Of a stretch of DNA of 64,000 nucleotides, positions 34,482-42,597 are shown piece after piece. The notes below the pieces were generated by a model. That model worked only from the letters and a program-made list of their open reading frames with translations. It searched no databases and had not been told where the DNA came from. The translations under genes were made by a program, and so were the position numbers. Origin of the DNA: Phocaeicola faecicola (GTDB lineage: Bacteria > Bacteroidota > Bacteroidia > Bacteroidales > Bacteroidaceae). The stretch lies in the NCBI RefSeq assembly GCF_013618865.1, contig NZ_JABSOE010000016.1:1-64000 (forward strand), in the 5' to 3' direction. Numbering within the stretch: the first letter of the stretch is position 1; each line of letters opens with the position of its first letter.

Positions 34482-35708
34482 ATGAAACAGACCTTTGCAC
34501 CTTTTGCCAAGCCGCTATATGTCATGACCAAGCCTGTAGGGGCCGTATGCAACCTGGCTTGCGACTATTGTTATTATCTCGAAAAGCTGAATTTATATAA
34601 AGACAGTTCCAAGTACGTGATGAGCGATGAACTCCTGGAACGTTTCATCCGCGAATACATCAATTCCCAGACCATGCCCCAGGTGCTGTTCACCTGGCAC
34701 GGAGGAGAAACCTTGATGCGGCCGCTTTCGTTCTACAAGCGCGTGGTGGAACTGCAGCGTCAGTATGCCAACGGACGTACCATCGACAACTGTATCCAGA
34801 CCAACGGTACCCTGCTGACAGGCGAGTGGTGCGAATTCTTCCGCCAGCACAACTGGCTGGTAGGAGTGTCCATCGACGGACCTCAGGAATTTCACGATGA
34901 ATACCGCCGTAACCGTCAGGGACGTCCCTCGTTCGCTAAAGTCATGCAAGGCATCAACCTCCTGAAGAAGCACGGAGTAGAATGGAACGGCATGGCGGTA
35001 GTAAACGATTACAATGCCGACTATCCGCTGGAATTCTACCATTTCTTCAAGGAAATCGGATGCCGTTACATTCAGTTTGCTCCCATTGTCGAACGCCTCT
35101 CTCCCCATCAGGACGGACGCCATCTGGCTTCCCCGCTGCAGCAGGACGAGAAGCTCGCCGATTTCTCCGTTTCTCCGGAACAATGGGGCAACTTCCTTTG
35201 TACCCTTTTCGATGAATGGGTACGCAACGATGTCGGTCAGTACTTCATTCAGATCTTCGATGCCACCCTGGCCAATTGGGTAGGAGAGCAGCCCGGAGTC
35301 TGTTCCATGGCAAAGACCTGCGGCCATGCAGGCGTGATGGAATTCAACGGCGACGTATACTCCTGCGACCACTTTGTCTTTCCCGAGTTCAAGTTGGGCA
35401 ACATCTATGAGAAAACTTTGGTAGAGATGATGTACAGCGAGCGCCAGCAGCAGTTCGGACTCGACAAGCAGCGTACCCTGCCTTCACAGTGCAAGGAGTG
35501 CGAATTCCTGTTTGCCTGCAACGGAGAATGTCCGAAAAACCGTTTTGCAAAAACCGCTTCCGGCGAGCCCGGCCTGAACTACCTTTGCAAGGGCTACTTC
35601 CAGTTCTTCAAACACGTGGCTCCCTATATGGATTTTATGAAAAAAGAACTCCTGGCCGAGCGTGCTCCCGCCAATATTATGGAGTATTTAAAGAGCCATG
35701 ACCTGTAA
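34482..35708 (+). CDS. Anaerobic sulfatase-maturating enzyme (radical SAM/SPASM)
   Basis: 408-residue radical SAM enzyme that converts a Cys or Ser of sulfatases to formylglycine, needed for sulfated glycan use (the B. thetaiotaomicron counterpart is called chuR/anSME). The radical SAM cluster motif CNLACDYCYYLEK (CxxxCxxC, about 24-31) is present. The C-terminal SPASM domain supplies the auxiliary cluster cysteines in CSMAKTCGHAG, VYSCDHFVF and CKECEFLFACNGECPKNRF (about 350-360). Length is typical. No sulfatase gene is nearby; in Bacteroides this enzyme serves sulfatases encoded elsewhere. Confidence 0.93.
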   Translation: MKQTFAPFAKPLYVMTKPVGAVCNLACDYCYYLEKLNLYKDSSKYVMSDELLERFIREYINSQTMPQVLFTWHGGETLMRPLSFYKRVVELQRQYANGRTIDNCIQTNGTLLTGEWCEFFRQHNWLVGVSIDGPQEFHDEYRRNRQGRPSFAKVMQGINLLKKHGVEWNGMAVVNDYNADYPLEFYHFFKEIGCRYIQFAPIVERLSPHQDGRHLASPLQQDEKLADFSVSPEQWGNFLCTLFDEWVRNDVGQYFIQIFDATLANWVGEQPGVCSMAKTCGHAGVMEFNGDVYSCDHFVFPEFKLGNIYEKTLVEMMYSERQQQFGLDKQRTLPSQCKECEFLFACNGECPKNRFAKTASGEPGLNYLCKGYFQFFKHVAPYMDFMKKELLAERAPANIMEYLKSHDL

Positions 35709-35865
35709 TTGTAGTAGAAAAAGGAGACGTGATGTATAAAAAATGCATGATATTTTAGGAAAAAAAAGGGAAAATAGAGACTGAAAAAATGTTAGAATAG
35801 TTGCCTGTTTTGACCATTTAGATAATATTTTTAACAAAACGCCCTCTTTTCTCCCTTTAGAATGT

Positions 35866-35896
35866 TTTGATTTTAAAAAATAAATACATAACTTTG
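35866..35896 (+). promoter_or_regulatory. Consensus promoter of the small barrel gene
   Basis: TTTG 35866-35869, 19 bases, TAACTTTG 35889-35896. It gives a leader of about 120 nt before the start codon. The 300-base gap before it holds nothing else recognisable. Confidence 0.8.
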
Positions 35897-36023
35897 TTAG
35901 TGTTAAAACAAACGAAGTGAGCCTTTGGATATAGCAAAGACGGCCCTTTCACTTTAGTTTTTGTCTTGAATAAAAATAAGTAAGTCTATAGGGGGCGGGA
36001 CTATAACTAAAATGTATATCATT

Positions 36024-36605
36024 ATGAAAAAGTTTTTATTGACAGCAGTATTAGGCATGTTCGCATTGGCTGGATTCTCTCAGATGACATGGAATGCAAA
36101 AGTAGGTATGAGCATGACTAACTTGAGCAACACTGATGCTGATATGAAAGTTGGCTATACAGTAGGTGTTGGCTTGGACTATCAGTTTACTGATATGTGG
36201 TATTTGCAGTCAGGTCTGAATATCACCGGTAAGGGTGCGAAAGCCGGAGATTTGAAAATCAAAACTCACTACCTGGAAATTCCGGTATTGGCAGCTGCGA
36301 AGTTCGATGTATCTGACAACATGAAGTTTGTAGTTAACGCTGGTCCTTATCTGGCATTCGGTATGGGCGGTAAATTGGAAGAAGGAGATGCAAGCATGAA
36401 GGTATTCTCTAAGGAAGACGGAATGGAAGAAGCTCTGATGAAACGCTTCGACCTGGGTCTGCAGTATGGTGTAGGTCTGGAACTGAGCGACAAATACCTG
36501 ATTAACCTGACTGGCCAGTACGGCTTTATCGATCCGTTCAAGGGCGACGGTGGTGAATCTTCACACAACATTGCATTCATGATTGGTGTAGGTTACAGAT
36601 TCTAA
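36024..36605 (+). CDS. Small outer-membrane beta-barrel protein
   Basis: 193 residues from ATG 36024 (MKKFLLTAVLGMFALAGFSQ signal peptide); ATG 36012 adds four residues. About eight beta strands with alternating hydrophobics (VGYTVGVGLDYQF, YLEIPVLAAAKF, FVVNAGPYLAFGMG) and the terminal aromatic strand AFMIGVGYRF. It belongs to the PorT/OMP_b-brl family. The strong promoter and codon choice suggest high expression. Function unknown. Confidence 0.85.
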   Translation: MKKFLLTAVLGMFALAGFSQMTWNAKVGMSMTNLSNTDADMKVGYTVGVGLDYQFTDMWYLQSGLNITGKGAKAGDLKIKTHYLEIPVLAAAKFDVSDNMKFVVNAGPYLAFGMGGKLEEGDASMKVFSKEDGMEEALMKRFDLGLQYGVGLELSDKYLINLTGQYGFIDPFKGDGGESSHNIAFMIGVGYRF

Positions 36606-36645
36606 TCAGTTGAACCCGTTAAAAAATTTCAATATCTTTTATTTT

Positions 36646-36675
36646 CCGGTCCGCATTTGCGGGCCGGTTTTTTTA
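36646..36675 (+). terminator. Terminator after the small barrel gene
   Basis: CCGGTCCGC pairs with GCGGGCCGG, followed by seven T residues. Confidence 0.88.
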
Positions 36676-36700
36676 TGCCCTTACGGTTCCTTCATACGAA

Positions 36701-36733
36701 ACGGGGAGAAGACTCACTCTGTCCTCTCCCCGT
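36701..36733 (-). terminator. Hairpin downstream of tyrA
   Basis: ACGGGGAGA pairs with TCTCCCCGT. It lies about 90 bases after the tyrA stop codon on the minus strand; the T run is weak. Confidence 0.4.
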
Positions 36734-36823
36734 TTCCTCCGGCCGCTCCATCACCTGATAAGCGCCCTGCCGGTTGTCATAAATAATGATTTCCCGTCAG
36801 AAGTAAATAAATCCAACTTTCTT

Positions 36824-37597
36824 TTACCGGATATTCTTCCGTATCTTCTCCAGGAACCCCTTCATCCGTACCGCATCTTTCTGCTGGATGATATCAAGCA
36901 GCTCATTCAGTTCGGTACGTATTCCCTCCACCTGCTCCGGTGTATGCGGATTGAACAGGATTTCCTGCAGCAGATAGTCATCCTCGTTCAGTACCCCTTT
37001 GGCAATGGCCATGTGCCGCTTGAAAGTCGTACCCGGCGCATCCTGATGCTTCATGACAGCCGCAAAGGCAAACGTCGAGACAAAAGGAATGGAGAGCGAA
37101 TAAGCCACCGTCTCGTCATGTCCGTCGAAAGTATACTCAAAAATATTCAGTCCCAGCCGCTGATACAGATCCTTGAAGAAAATCTTACCCAGATGATCTC
37201 CCTCCTTGATGATGATCGCATTCTCCGTACTCAGCTTATCCAAATTCGCAAAAGTAGGTCCGAACATAGGATGCGTAGACACAAAGCGGAAGCCGCAGGT
37301 CTCATAAAACTCCTTCAGTCCGGTCTTTACCGAAGCAATGTCACTGATGATACAATCCTTCGGCAACACAGGAAGCACCTGTCTGAACGCATCCAGCGTA
37401 TACTTTACCGTAGCCGCATTCACCACCAGTTCAGGGCGGAATTCCCCGATTTCCTCCAGCGTCGTAAACCGGCAGCAGTTGTACATGAAGCGCAGCCTTC
37501 TGGCATCCACGTCGAAAACCGCTACCTCATGGTCAAAGCTCAGCACATCCGTGAAGAAAGAGCCCATTTTGCCGGCACCCAAAATCAGAATCCTCAT
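36824..37597 (-). CDS. tyrA: Prephenate dehydrogenase
   Basis: 257 residues. Oxidatively decarboxylates prephenate to 4-hydroxyphenylpyruvate for tyrosine. The N-terminal Rossmann motif is LILGAGKMGSFF (about 3-14). IISDIASVKTGL and FVSTHPMFGPTF (about 107-118) are the family's catalytic-site motifs, the latter with the conserved His. The C-terminal helical domain is short and no ACT domain is present. It starts nine bases after the DAHP synthase/chorismate mutase gene and is the last gene of the aromatic operon. Confidence 0.93.
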   Translation of the reverse strand: MRILILGAGKMGSFFTDVLSFDHEVAVFDVDARRLRFMYNCCRFTTLEEIGEFRPELVVNAATVKYTLDAFRQVLPVLPKDCIISDIASVKTGLKEFYETCGFRFVSTHPMFGPTFANLDKLSTENAIIIKEGDHLGKIFFKDLYQRLGLNIFEYTFDGHDETVAYSLSIPFVSTFAFAAVMKHQDAPGTTFKRHMAIAKGVLNEDDYLLQEILFNPHTPEQVEGIRTELNELLDIIQQKDAVRMKGFLEKIRKNIR

Positions 37598-37606
37598 GCC
37601 GCCCCC

Positions 37607-38674
37607 TTATTTATTGATGATTTCCATCTGCTGCCGTACACTTTCCTCATGGATAGCCTCGAACACCAGTTTCACAAAATCCGCATCCATGCCGCACAGT
37701 GTACCCTGAGCCCCACGCTTATCCAGGATCTCATTATACCGTCCCGTCTGCAGAATCGTCATGTTATGCTCCTTCTTGAACGTACCGATTTCGCGGCAGA
37801 CCCTCATGCGCTTGGCCAGGATATCCATCAGCTCATTGTCGCACTCATCAATCTGGCTGCGCAGTTCGTTCAGGTTTTCCGTACTCTGATGTTCCTTACG
37901 GATAACCAGCAGATTCAGGATGTAATTCAGGATATCCGGAGTCACCTGCTGCGAAGCATCACTCCAGGCACAGTCCGGACAGCAATGCGATTCCACAATC
38001 AGTCCGTCGAATCCCAGGTCCATAGCCTGCTGGCAGAGCGGAGCCACCAGTTCGCGTTTGCCTCCGATGTGGCTCGGGTCGCAGAGAATCGGCAAGTTCG
38101 GAATACGGCGGCGCAACTCAATAGGAATGTGCCACTGCGGCAAGTTGCGGTATATCTTCTTGTCGTAAGACGAAAAGCCGCGATGAATGACTCCCAGCCG
38201 TTTCAGTCCCGCATTGTTGATACGCTCCAATGCCCCGATCCACAGTTCCAGGTCAGGGTTCACCGGATTCTTTACCAGCACCGGAATATCCACCCCCTTC
38301 AGTGCATCCGCAATCTCCTGCACCGCAAACGGGTTGGCCGTAGTACGCGCCCCGATCCACAGGATATCGATACCCGCCTTCAGTGCCTCAAACACATGCT
38401 TTGCCGTAGCCACTTCCGTAGCCACATACATGCCCGTTTCCTGTTTGACACGTTTCAGCCATGCCAGTCCTTCCACGCCGATGCCCTCGAATCCTCCCGG
38501 TTTGGTACGCGGCTTCCAGATACCCGCACGAAATATTTTCACACCCTTGTTGGCCAGCTGTGTCGCTGTATTCATCACTTGTTCTTCTGTTTCGGCACTA
38601 CACGGTCCCGCAATCACCAAAGGACGTTCCTTCGAAACTCCCTCCAGTTCGATAGGTTGCAAATTCAGTTCCAT
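37607..38674 (-). CDS. DAHP synthase fused to type II chorismate mutase
   Basis: 355 residues. The N-terminal domain (about 1-260) is a DAHP synthase of the KDO8P-like type: RPLVIAGPCSAETEEQV, GIWKPRTKPGGFEGIG, WIGARTTANPFAVQEIAD, KNPVNPDLELWIGALER and LCDPSHIGGKRE. The C-terminal AroQ-type chorismate mutase (about 265-350) has LNELRSQIDECDNELMDILA and RMRVCREIGTFKKEH. It catalyses both the first committed step of the shikimate pathway and the branch to prephenate. The fusion is standard in Bacteroidetes. It lies between the aminotransferase and tyrA genes. Confidence 0.94.
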   Translation of the reverse strand: MELNLQPIELEGVSKERPLVIAGPCSAETEEQVMNTATQLANKGVKIFRAGIWKPRTKPGGFEGIGVEGLAWLKRVKQETGMYVATEVATAKHVFEALKAGIDILWIGARTTANPFAVQEIADALKGVDIPVLVKNPVNPDLELWIGALERINNAGLKRLGVIHRGFSSYDKKIYRNLPQWHIPIELRRRIPNLPILCDPSHIGGKRELVAPLCQQAMDLGFDGLIVESHCCPDCAWSDASQQVTPDILNYILNLLVIRKEHQSTENLNELRSQIDECDNELMDILAKRMRVCREIGTFKKEHNMTILQTGRYNEILDKRGAQGTLCGMDADFVKLVFEAIHEESVRQQMEIINK

Positions 38675-38749
38675 ATATTAAAGCTTTTAATTTCGGTTAA
38701 AACATAAAATCATTGTTCAGCAAATAAACAAACTCACCCCCGTTTCGGT

Positions 38750-39937
38750 TCATCCCTCCATGTCACGGATGCGCTGCAGCGCCTCCGCCAGTTTCTCTTC
38801 CTTGGCACAGAGAGAAATGCGGATATACCGCTTTCCGTTGCTTCCGAAGATAAATCCCGGAGTGATGAACACCCTGGCCCGGTGCAGCACCTTTTCAGTC
38901 AGCTCCTCCACATCGTTGTACGAGTCCGGGATACGTCCCCAGAGGAACATCCCCACCTGCTCCGGATTAAAGGTACATCCCAGTGTCCGCATGATTTCCT
39001 CTGCCAGCTTTCTGCGACGGCTATACACGTTGAAGTTTGCCTCCTCGTGCCATTCCGGAGTATTCCGATAAGCCTGCGCCGCCGCCAGCTGCAGCGGACG
39101 GAAAGTACCCGAGTCGATGTTGCTCTTGACCTTCAGTATCCACTGTACGAAAGTCGCATTCGTAGCCAGCATACCCACACGCCATCCCGGCATATTATGA
39201 CTCTTGCTCATCGAGTTGAACTCAATGCAGCACTCCTTAGCTCCCGGCACATTCAGAATACTGATGGGCTTGCGGTTCAGGATAAAGCTGTACGGATTGT
39301 CATTGACGATGACCAGCTGATGTCGGCGGGCAAAATCCACCAGTCTCTCATACAGTCCGAGCGTTGCATTAGCCCCGGTAGGCATGTTCGGATAATTCGT
39401 CCACATAATCTTCACCCGGCTCAGGTCCATCGCTTCCAGTTCCTCGAAGTCAGGTTCCCAGTTGCGGTCCTCACGCAGGTTATAGTTGACAATCTCACTG
39501 CCCAGAATCCGGTTCAGCGACGTATAAGTAGGATATCCCGGATTCGGAACCAGCACCTGGTCTCCCGGGTTCACCAGCGCCAGCGTCACATGCAGGATTC
39601 CCTCCTTCGAGCCGATGAGCGGCTGTATCTCCGTAGCCGGATCGAGCTCTACGCCATACCACCGTTTATACCAGTCGGCCATAGCCTGTCTCAGTTCCGG
39701 AATACCCACCGTAGGCTGGTATCCGTGCGTATCCGGCCGTTGCGCCTGTTCGCACAATACCCTGATGGTTTCTTCCGACGGAGGCATGTCCGGACTGCCG
39801 ATTCCCAGGCTGATCACATCCTTGCCCTCCGCATTCATTTTTGCCACCTCTTTCAGCTTTCTGCTGAAATAATATTCACTCACATTCGCCAGTCTGTCGG
39901 CCGGCTGTATCTTATAAGGTTGATTCTCCTTCTGCAT
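38750..39937 (-). CDS. PLP aminotransferase, probably aromatic
   Basis: 395-residue class I/II aminotransferase (fold type I). Features: SLGIGSPDMPPSEE near the N terminus, QVLVPNPGYPTY, the PLP-contact NYPNMPTGA, VNDNPYSFI, and the PLP lysine in EFNSMSKSHNMPGWRVG (about 240). The C-terminal Arg is in KRYIRISLC. By sequence it resembles LL-diaminopimelate-type aminotransferases. Its operon position between pheA and the DAHP synthase suggests it makes phenylalanine and tyrosine from their keto acids. Its start overlaps the end of pheA by 26 bases. Confidence 0.88.
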   Translation of the reverse strand: MQKENQPYKIQPADRLANVSEYYFSRKLKEVAKMNAEGKDVISLGIGSPDMPPSEETIRVLCEQAQRPDTHGYQPTVGIPELRQAMADWYKRWYGVELDPATEIQPLIGSKEGILHVTLALVNPGDQVLVPNPGYPTYTSLNRILGSEIVNYNLREDRNWEPDFEELEAMDLSRVKIMWTNYPNMPTGANATLGLYERLVDFARRHQLVIVNDNPYSFILNRKPISILNVPGAKECCIEFNSMSKSHNMPGWRVGMLATNATFVQWILKVKSNIDSGTFRPLQLAAAQAYRNTPEWHEEANFNVYSRRRKLAEEIMRTLGCTFNPEQVGMFLWGRIPDSYNDVEELTEKVLHRARVFITPGFIFGSNGKRYIRISLCAKEEKLAEALQRIRDMEG

Positions 39938-40754
39938 ATTCTCCTAAAATTTTAAGTGCTTTGGTCAGCGGTGAAACCGCATCTATTGATTGCCGGTATC
40001 TCAGGTAGTCGTTGAATATCACATCCACATAAAACAGATATTCCCATTCGCGTCCGATGATAGGCAACGACTGAATTTTGGTCAGGTTAATGTTATAGAA
40101 CGAGAAGATAGACAAGACCTTCGACAAACTTCCCTCATTGTGCGGCAACGAAAAAACGATGTTTGCCTTGTTCACCTTCGAATGATCCTTCCATTCATCC
40201 GCCTTCCACGGGTCGCACACTATCAGGAACCGGGTAAAGTTATGCTTGTTGGTCTCAATTCCCTCCTGCAGAATCTTCATGCCATACAGCTCGGCGGCAT
40301 ACTTGGAACAGATAGCCGCATGTCCTTTCAGCTTTTTCTTGCTGATTATCTCCGCACTTCCTGCCGTATCGTCCATTTCCACCACCTTCAGCTGCGGATG
40401 CTGCTGCAGGAACTCCCGGCATTGGGCGAGGGCCACCGGATGCGAGTTTACCTCTGTCAGGTCCTTCCAGTCCTCATCGGGCAGACACATGATACTGTGA
40501 CTGATACGCAGCTTATGTTCCCCCAGAATGGTAGTCCCGCTTTCACGGAGCAACTCATAATTGTGCAGCAAACTGCCTGCGATGGTATTCTCTATGGCAA
40601 CCGCCCCTATCACACCACTGTCTTTCCGGATCTGCTCGAATACCTCTTCGAACGTATTGCAGCATATCAGCTCAATTTCTTCCTCTTTGAAAAACCGGTG
40701 TGCAGCAATGTCGTGATAGGATCCCGGAACTCCCTGTATGGCTATTCTTTTCAT
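39912..40754 (-). CDS. pheA: Prephenate dehydratase with ACT domain
   Basis: 280 residues from ATG 40754 (MKRIAIQGVPGSYHDIAAHRF); an upstream in-frame start would run into the attenuator terminator. The periplasmic-binding-like catalytic domain carries GVIGAVAIENTIAGSLLHNYELL and the Thr motif region LKGHAAICSKYAAELYG with NFTRFLIVC. The C-terminal ACT domain (about 200-270, KANIVFSLPHNEGSLSKVLS) binds phenylalanine for feedback inhibition, with the ESRP-like region read as IQSLPIIGREWEYLFYVD. No chorismate mutase fused. First structural gene of the operon, directly after the attenuator. Confidence 0.94.
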   Translation of the reverse strand: MKRIAIQGVPGSYHDIAAHRFFKEEEIELICCNTFEEVFEQIRKDSGVIGAVAIENTIAGSLLHNYELLRESGTTILGEHKLRISHSIMCLPDEDWKDLTEVNSHPVALAQCREFLQQHPQLKVVEMDDTAGSAEIISKKKLKGHAAICSKYAAELYGMKILQEGIETNKHNFTRFLIVCDPWKADEWKDHSKVNKANIVFSLPHNEGSLSKVLSIFSFYNINLTKIQSLPIIGREWEYLFYVDVIFNDYLRYRQSIDAVSPLTKALKILGEYAEGESTL

Positions 40755-40776
40755 TTCTCGTTCTCGATTAGTTATT

Positions 40777-40872
40777 AAAATAAAAAATCCTGCCGTCACT
40801 CAGTGAAGCAGGATTTCGTTATCAGAATGGTTTAATTAACTCTCTTATACATATGCGAACTCCCGCTTCACT
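40777..40872 (-). promoter_or_regulatory. Phe/Tyr transcription attenuator of the pheA operon
   Basis: Terminator: on the minus strand AAATCCTGC (40808-40816) pairs with GCAGGATTT (40785-40793), followed by TTTATTTT. Antiterminator: AGTGAAGCGGGA at 40861-40872, inside the end of the leader peptide gene, is complementary over 12 bases (one G-U) to TCCTGCTTCACT at 40802-40813, which contains the 5' arm of the terminator. A ribosome stalled on the aromatic codons (40881-40913) leaves 40861-40872 free to form the antiterminator. One that reaches the stop codon (40845-40847) covers it and lets the terminator form. All parts of a classic amino-acid attenuator are present in the right order and spacing. 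Confidence 0.9.
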
Positions 40873-40931
40873 TCATTGCTAAAGTAAAAGTAATAGAAGA
40901 AAAAGAAGAAATATGTCGCAAATGTTCTCAT
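40845..40931 (-). CDS. pheL: pheA operon leader peptide, Phe/Tyr-rich
   Basis: 28-residue reading frame starting MRTFATY. Codons 7 to 17 are eleven consecutive Phe/Tyr codons (YFFFFFYYFYF), and 14 of 28 residues are aromatic. The composition fits sensing of charged tRNA-Phe and tRNA-Tyr, the two end products of the operon that follows. The stop codon is about 30 bases before the terminator hairpin. It is too short to be a normal protein gene. The symbol is by analogy with the enterobacterial pheL; sequence homology is not claimed. Confidence 0.9.
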   Translation of the reverse strand: MRTFATYFFFFFYYFYFSNEVKREFAYV

Positions 40932-40964
40932 AACTTGTTTTGTTATTTTGTTACTGTTATGCCG

Positions 40965-40994
40965 CAAATGTAATGTTTTTCTTGGAAAAACAAG
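40965..40994 (-). promoter_or_regulatory. Promoter of the pheA operon
   Basis: On the minus strand CTTG (40991-40994), 18 bases, TACATTTG (40965-40972). It puts the transcript start about 25 bases before the leader peptide start codon. Confidence 0.65.
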
Positions 40995-41020
40995 AATAAT
41001 ATGAACTTTTTTTACTAATA

Positions 41021-41052
41021 TTTTTCGGGAAGTAAGAAATAAGTTACATTTG
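41021..41052 (+). promoter_or_regulatory. Promoter of the MalY-type gene
   Basis: TTTT (41021-41024), 20 bases, TACATTTG (41045-41052). It is divergent from the pheA promoter, about 50 bases away. Confidence 0.5.
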
Positions 41053-41127
41053 TGCTTGCCCGTGAAAGGGGAATGAAAAGCATATACATTATTAAAAAAC
41101 AGAAACAATATAAAAAGAATAGAAACG

Positions 41128-42306
41128 ATGAAATACTGTTTTGACGAATTGATAGACCGTAAGGGAACTGCTTCGGTGAAAGTAGACGGAATGGCAGAAA
41201 TATGGGGACGGACCGACCTGATACCCATGTGGGTGGCCGATATGGACTTTGCCACTCCTCCCTTTGTACTCGATGCCGTGCGTCATCGCTGCGACCATCC
41301 GGTGCTGGGCTATACTTCCAAGCCCGAATCTTACTTCCGTTCCATTGTCAACTGGGTAAAGAAACGCTACGATATGGAAGTGAGCCCCGACCAGATTACC
41401 TTCGTACCGGGAGTAGTCGCCGGACTGGGCATGGCCATTCATGCCTTTACTTCACCGGGTGACAAAATCATGATCATGACTCCGGTATATCCGCCTTTTT
41501 CCTGGCTGGTAACCCGCAACGGACGCCGCCTGGTAGAGTGTCCGCTGATACTGGAGAACGGACACTACCGTATGGACCTGGAGCGGATGCGCCGTGAAAT
41601 CAAAGGAGTGAAGGTATTGATACTCTGCAACCCTCATAATCCGGGTGGGGTAGTATGGACCCGCGAAGAGCTGCAGGCAGTGGCCGATCTCTGTGCGGAA
41701 GACAATGTACTGGTATTCTCCGACGAGATACATGCCGACCTTACTCTGCCCCCGCACCGTCACACTCCGTTTGCCATGATTTCCGAGCGTGCCCGCCAGA
41801 ATTCCGTTACCTTCATGGCTCCGAGCAAGACCTTTAATATGCCGGGAGTCGCAGCCTCTCATGCCATTATCTATAACGATGCTGTCCGCAGACGGCTGAC
41901 CGATTATCTGGTAAGTTCAGAGCTGGGAGCCGGCCATGTCTTTGCCTGGCCTGCCGTAGAAGCCGCCTATACCCACGGGGAAGAATGGCTCGAACAATGC
42001 CTGTCTTATCTGCAGTCGAACATCGGCTATGCCTTGGAGTTCTTCGAAGCCCATATTCCGCTCATCCGTCCGCTCCGTCCGATGGCCTCTTACCTGCTTT
42101 GGCTGGACTGCCGTCCGATGCACCTGTCACAGGAAGAACTGAAAGCTTTCTTTGCCGACGAGGCAGGTCTGGCATTGAATGACGGAGCCACCTTCGGCAA
42201 GGAAGGAGTCGGATTCATGCGCATGAATGTAGCCTGTCCGAGAGCCGTGCTGGAAAAAGCCCTGAATCAGCTGAAGGCAGCTTTTGACCGGCGTTTTCCC
42301 GGATAG
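41128..42306 (+). CDS. MalY/PatB-type PLP enzyme (C-S lyase or aminotransferase)
   Basis: 392-residue fold type I PLP enzyme. It begins with FDELIDRKGTASVKVDG and has the MalY/PatB motif PMWVADMDFATPPFV near 35-50. Further motifs are CNPHNPGGVVW (PLP contact), VFSDEIHADLTL (Asp/His pair) and the PLP lysine in FMAPSKTFNMPGVAAS (about 235). The substrate Arg is near FMRMNVACPR. Relatives are cystathionine beta-lyases that release homocysteine or H2S from Cys-S conjugates; some act as aminotransferases. It is divergent from the pheA operon, so involvement in aromatic metabolism is possible but not shown. Confidence 0.88.
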   Translation: MKYCFDELIDRKGTASVKVDGMAEIWGRTDLIPMWVADMDFATPPFVLDAVRHRCDHPVLGYTSKPESYFRSIVNWVKKRYDMEVSPDQITFVPGVVAGLGMAIHAFTSPGDKIMIMTPVYPPFSWLVTRNGRRLVECPLILENGHYRMDLERMRREIKGVKVLILCNPHNPGGVVWTREELQAVADLCAEDNVLVFSDEIHADLTLPPHRHTPFAMISERARQNSVTFMAPSKTFNMPGVAASHAIIYNDAVRRRLTDYLVSSELGAGHVFAWPAVEAAYTHGEEWLEQCLSYLQSNIGYALEFFEAHIPLIRPLRPMASYLLWLDCRPMHLSQEELKAFFADEAGLALNDGATFGKEGVGFMRMNVACPRAVLEKALNQLKAAFDRRFPG

Positions 42307-42379
42307 CCATTTCGCGGCAGCTCACAGTTGTCATTTCATTATCAGCATGTCTTCCCTGTAAACCCTTGCCTTTCCGGCT

Positions 42380-42491
42380 TTCCGGTTTCAGGTACTCCGC
42401 CTCGCATACGGAGGTTGCACAACCCCGCATGCAAGGTTCTCCGACCCGCGTACGGAAGTTCTTCGACCTCCGTACGCGGGTCGGAGAATAT
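42380..42491. repeat. Nested palindromes with a 20-base perfect stem
   Basis: The arm at 42437-42456 (TTCTCCGACCCGCGTACGGA) is perfectly complementary to 42469-42488 across a 12-base loop. Upstream, 42393-42436 holds related units (GCATACGGAGG, GCATGCAAGG). The motif GnRTRCGGARG recurs four times in 100 bases with alternating orientation. It is a candidate interspersed repeat or a very strong transcription block between the MalY-type and TPR genes. Confidence 0.6.
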
Positions 42492-42597
42492 CTGGTAATT
42501 CCCTTTCAAATACTCCCTTATAAACTGCAGAATTTGTGCAGTAAATTCAGTGAATTTTTTTAAGTTTGCAGCATTAACCAACAACCGTTTTAACATC

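Noticed and set aside
36944-38707. 587-codon plus-strand frame opposite tyrA and DAHP synthase genes
   Set aside because: Shadow of two well-conserved enzymes.
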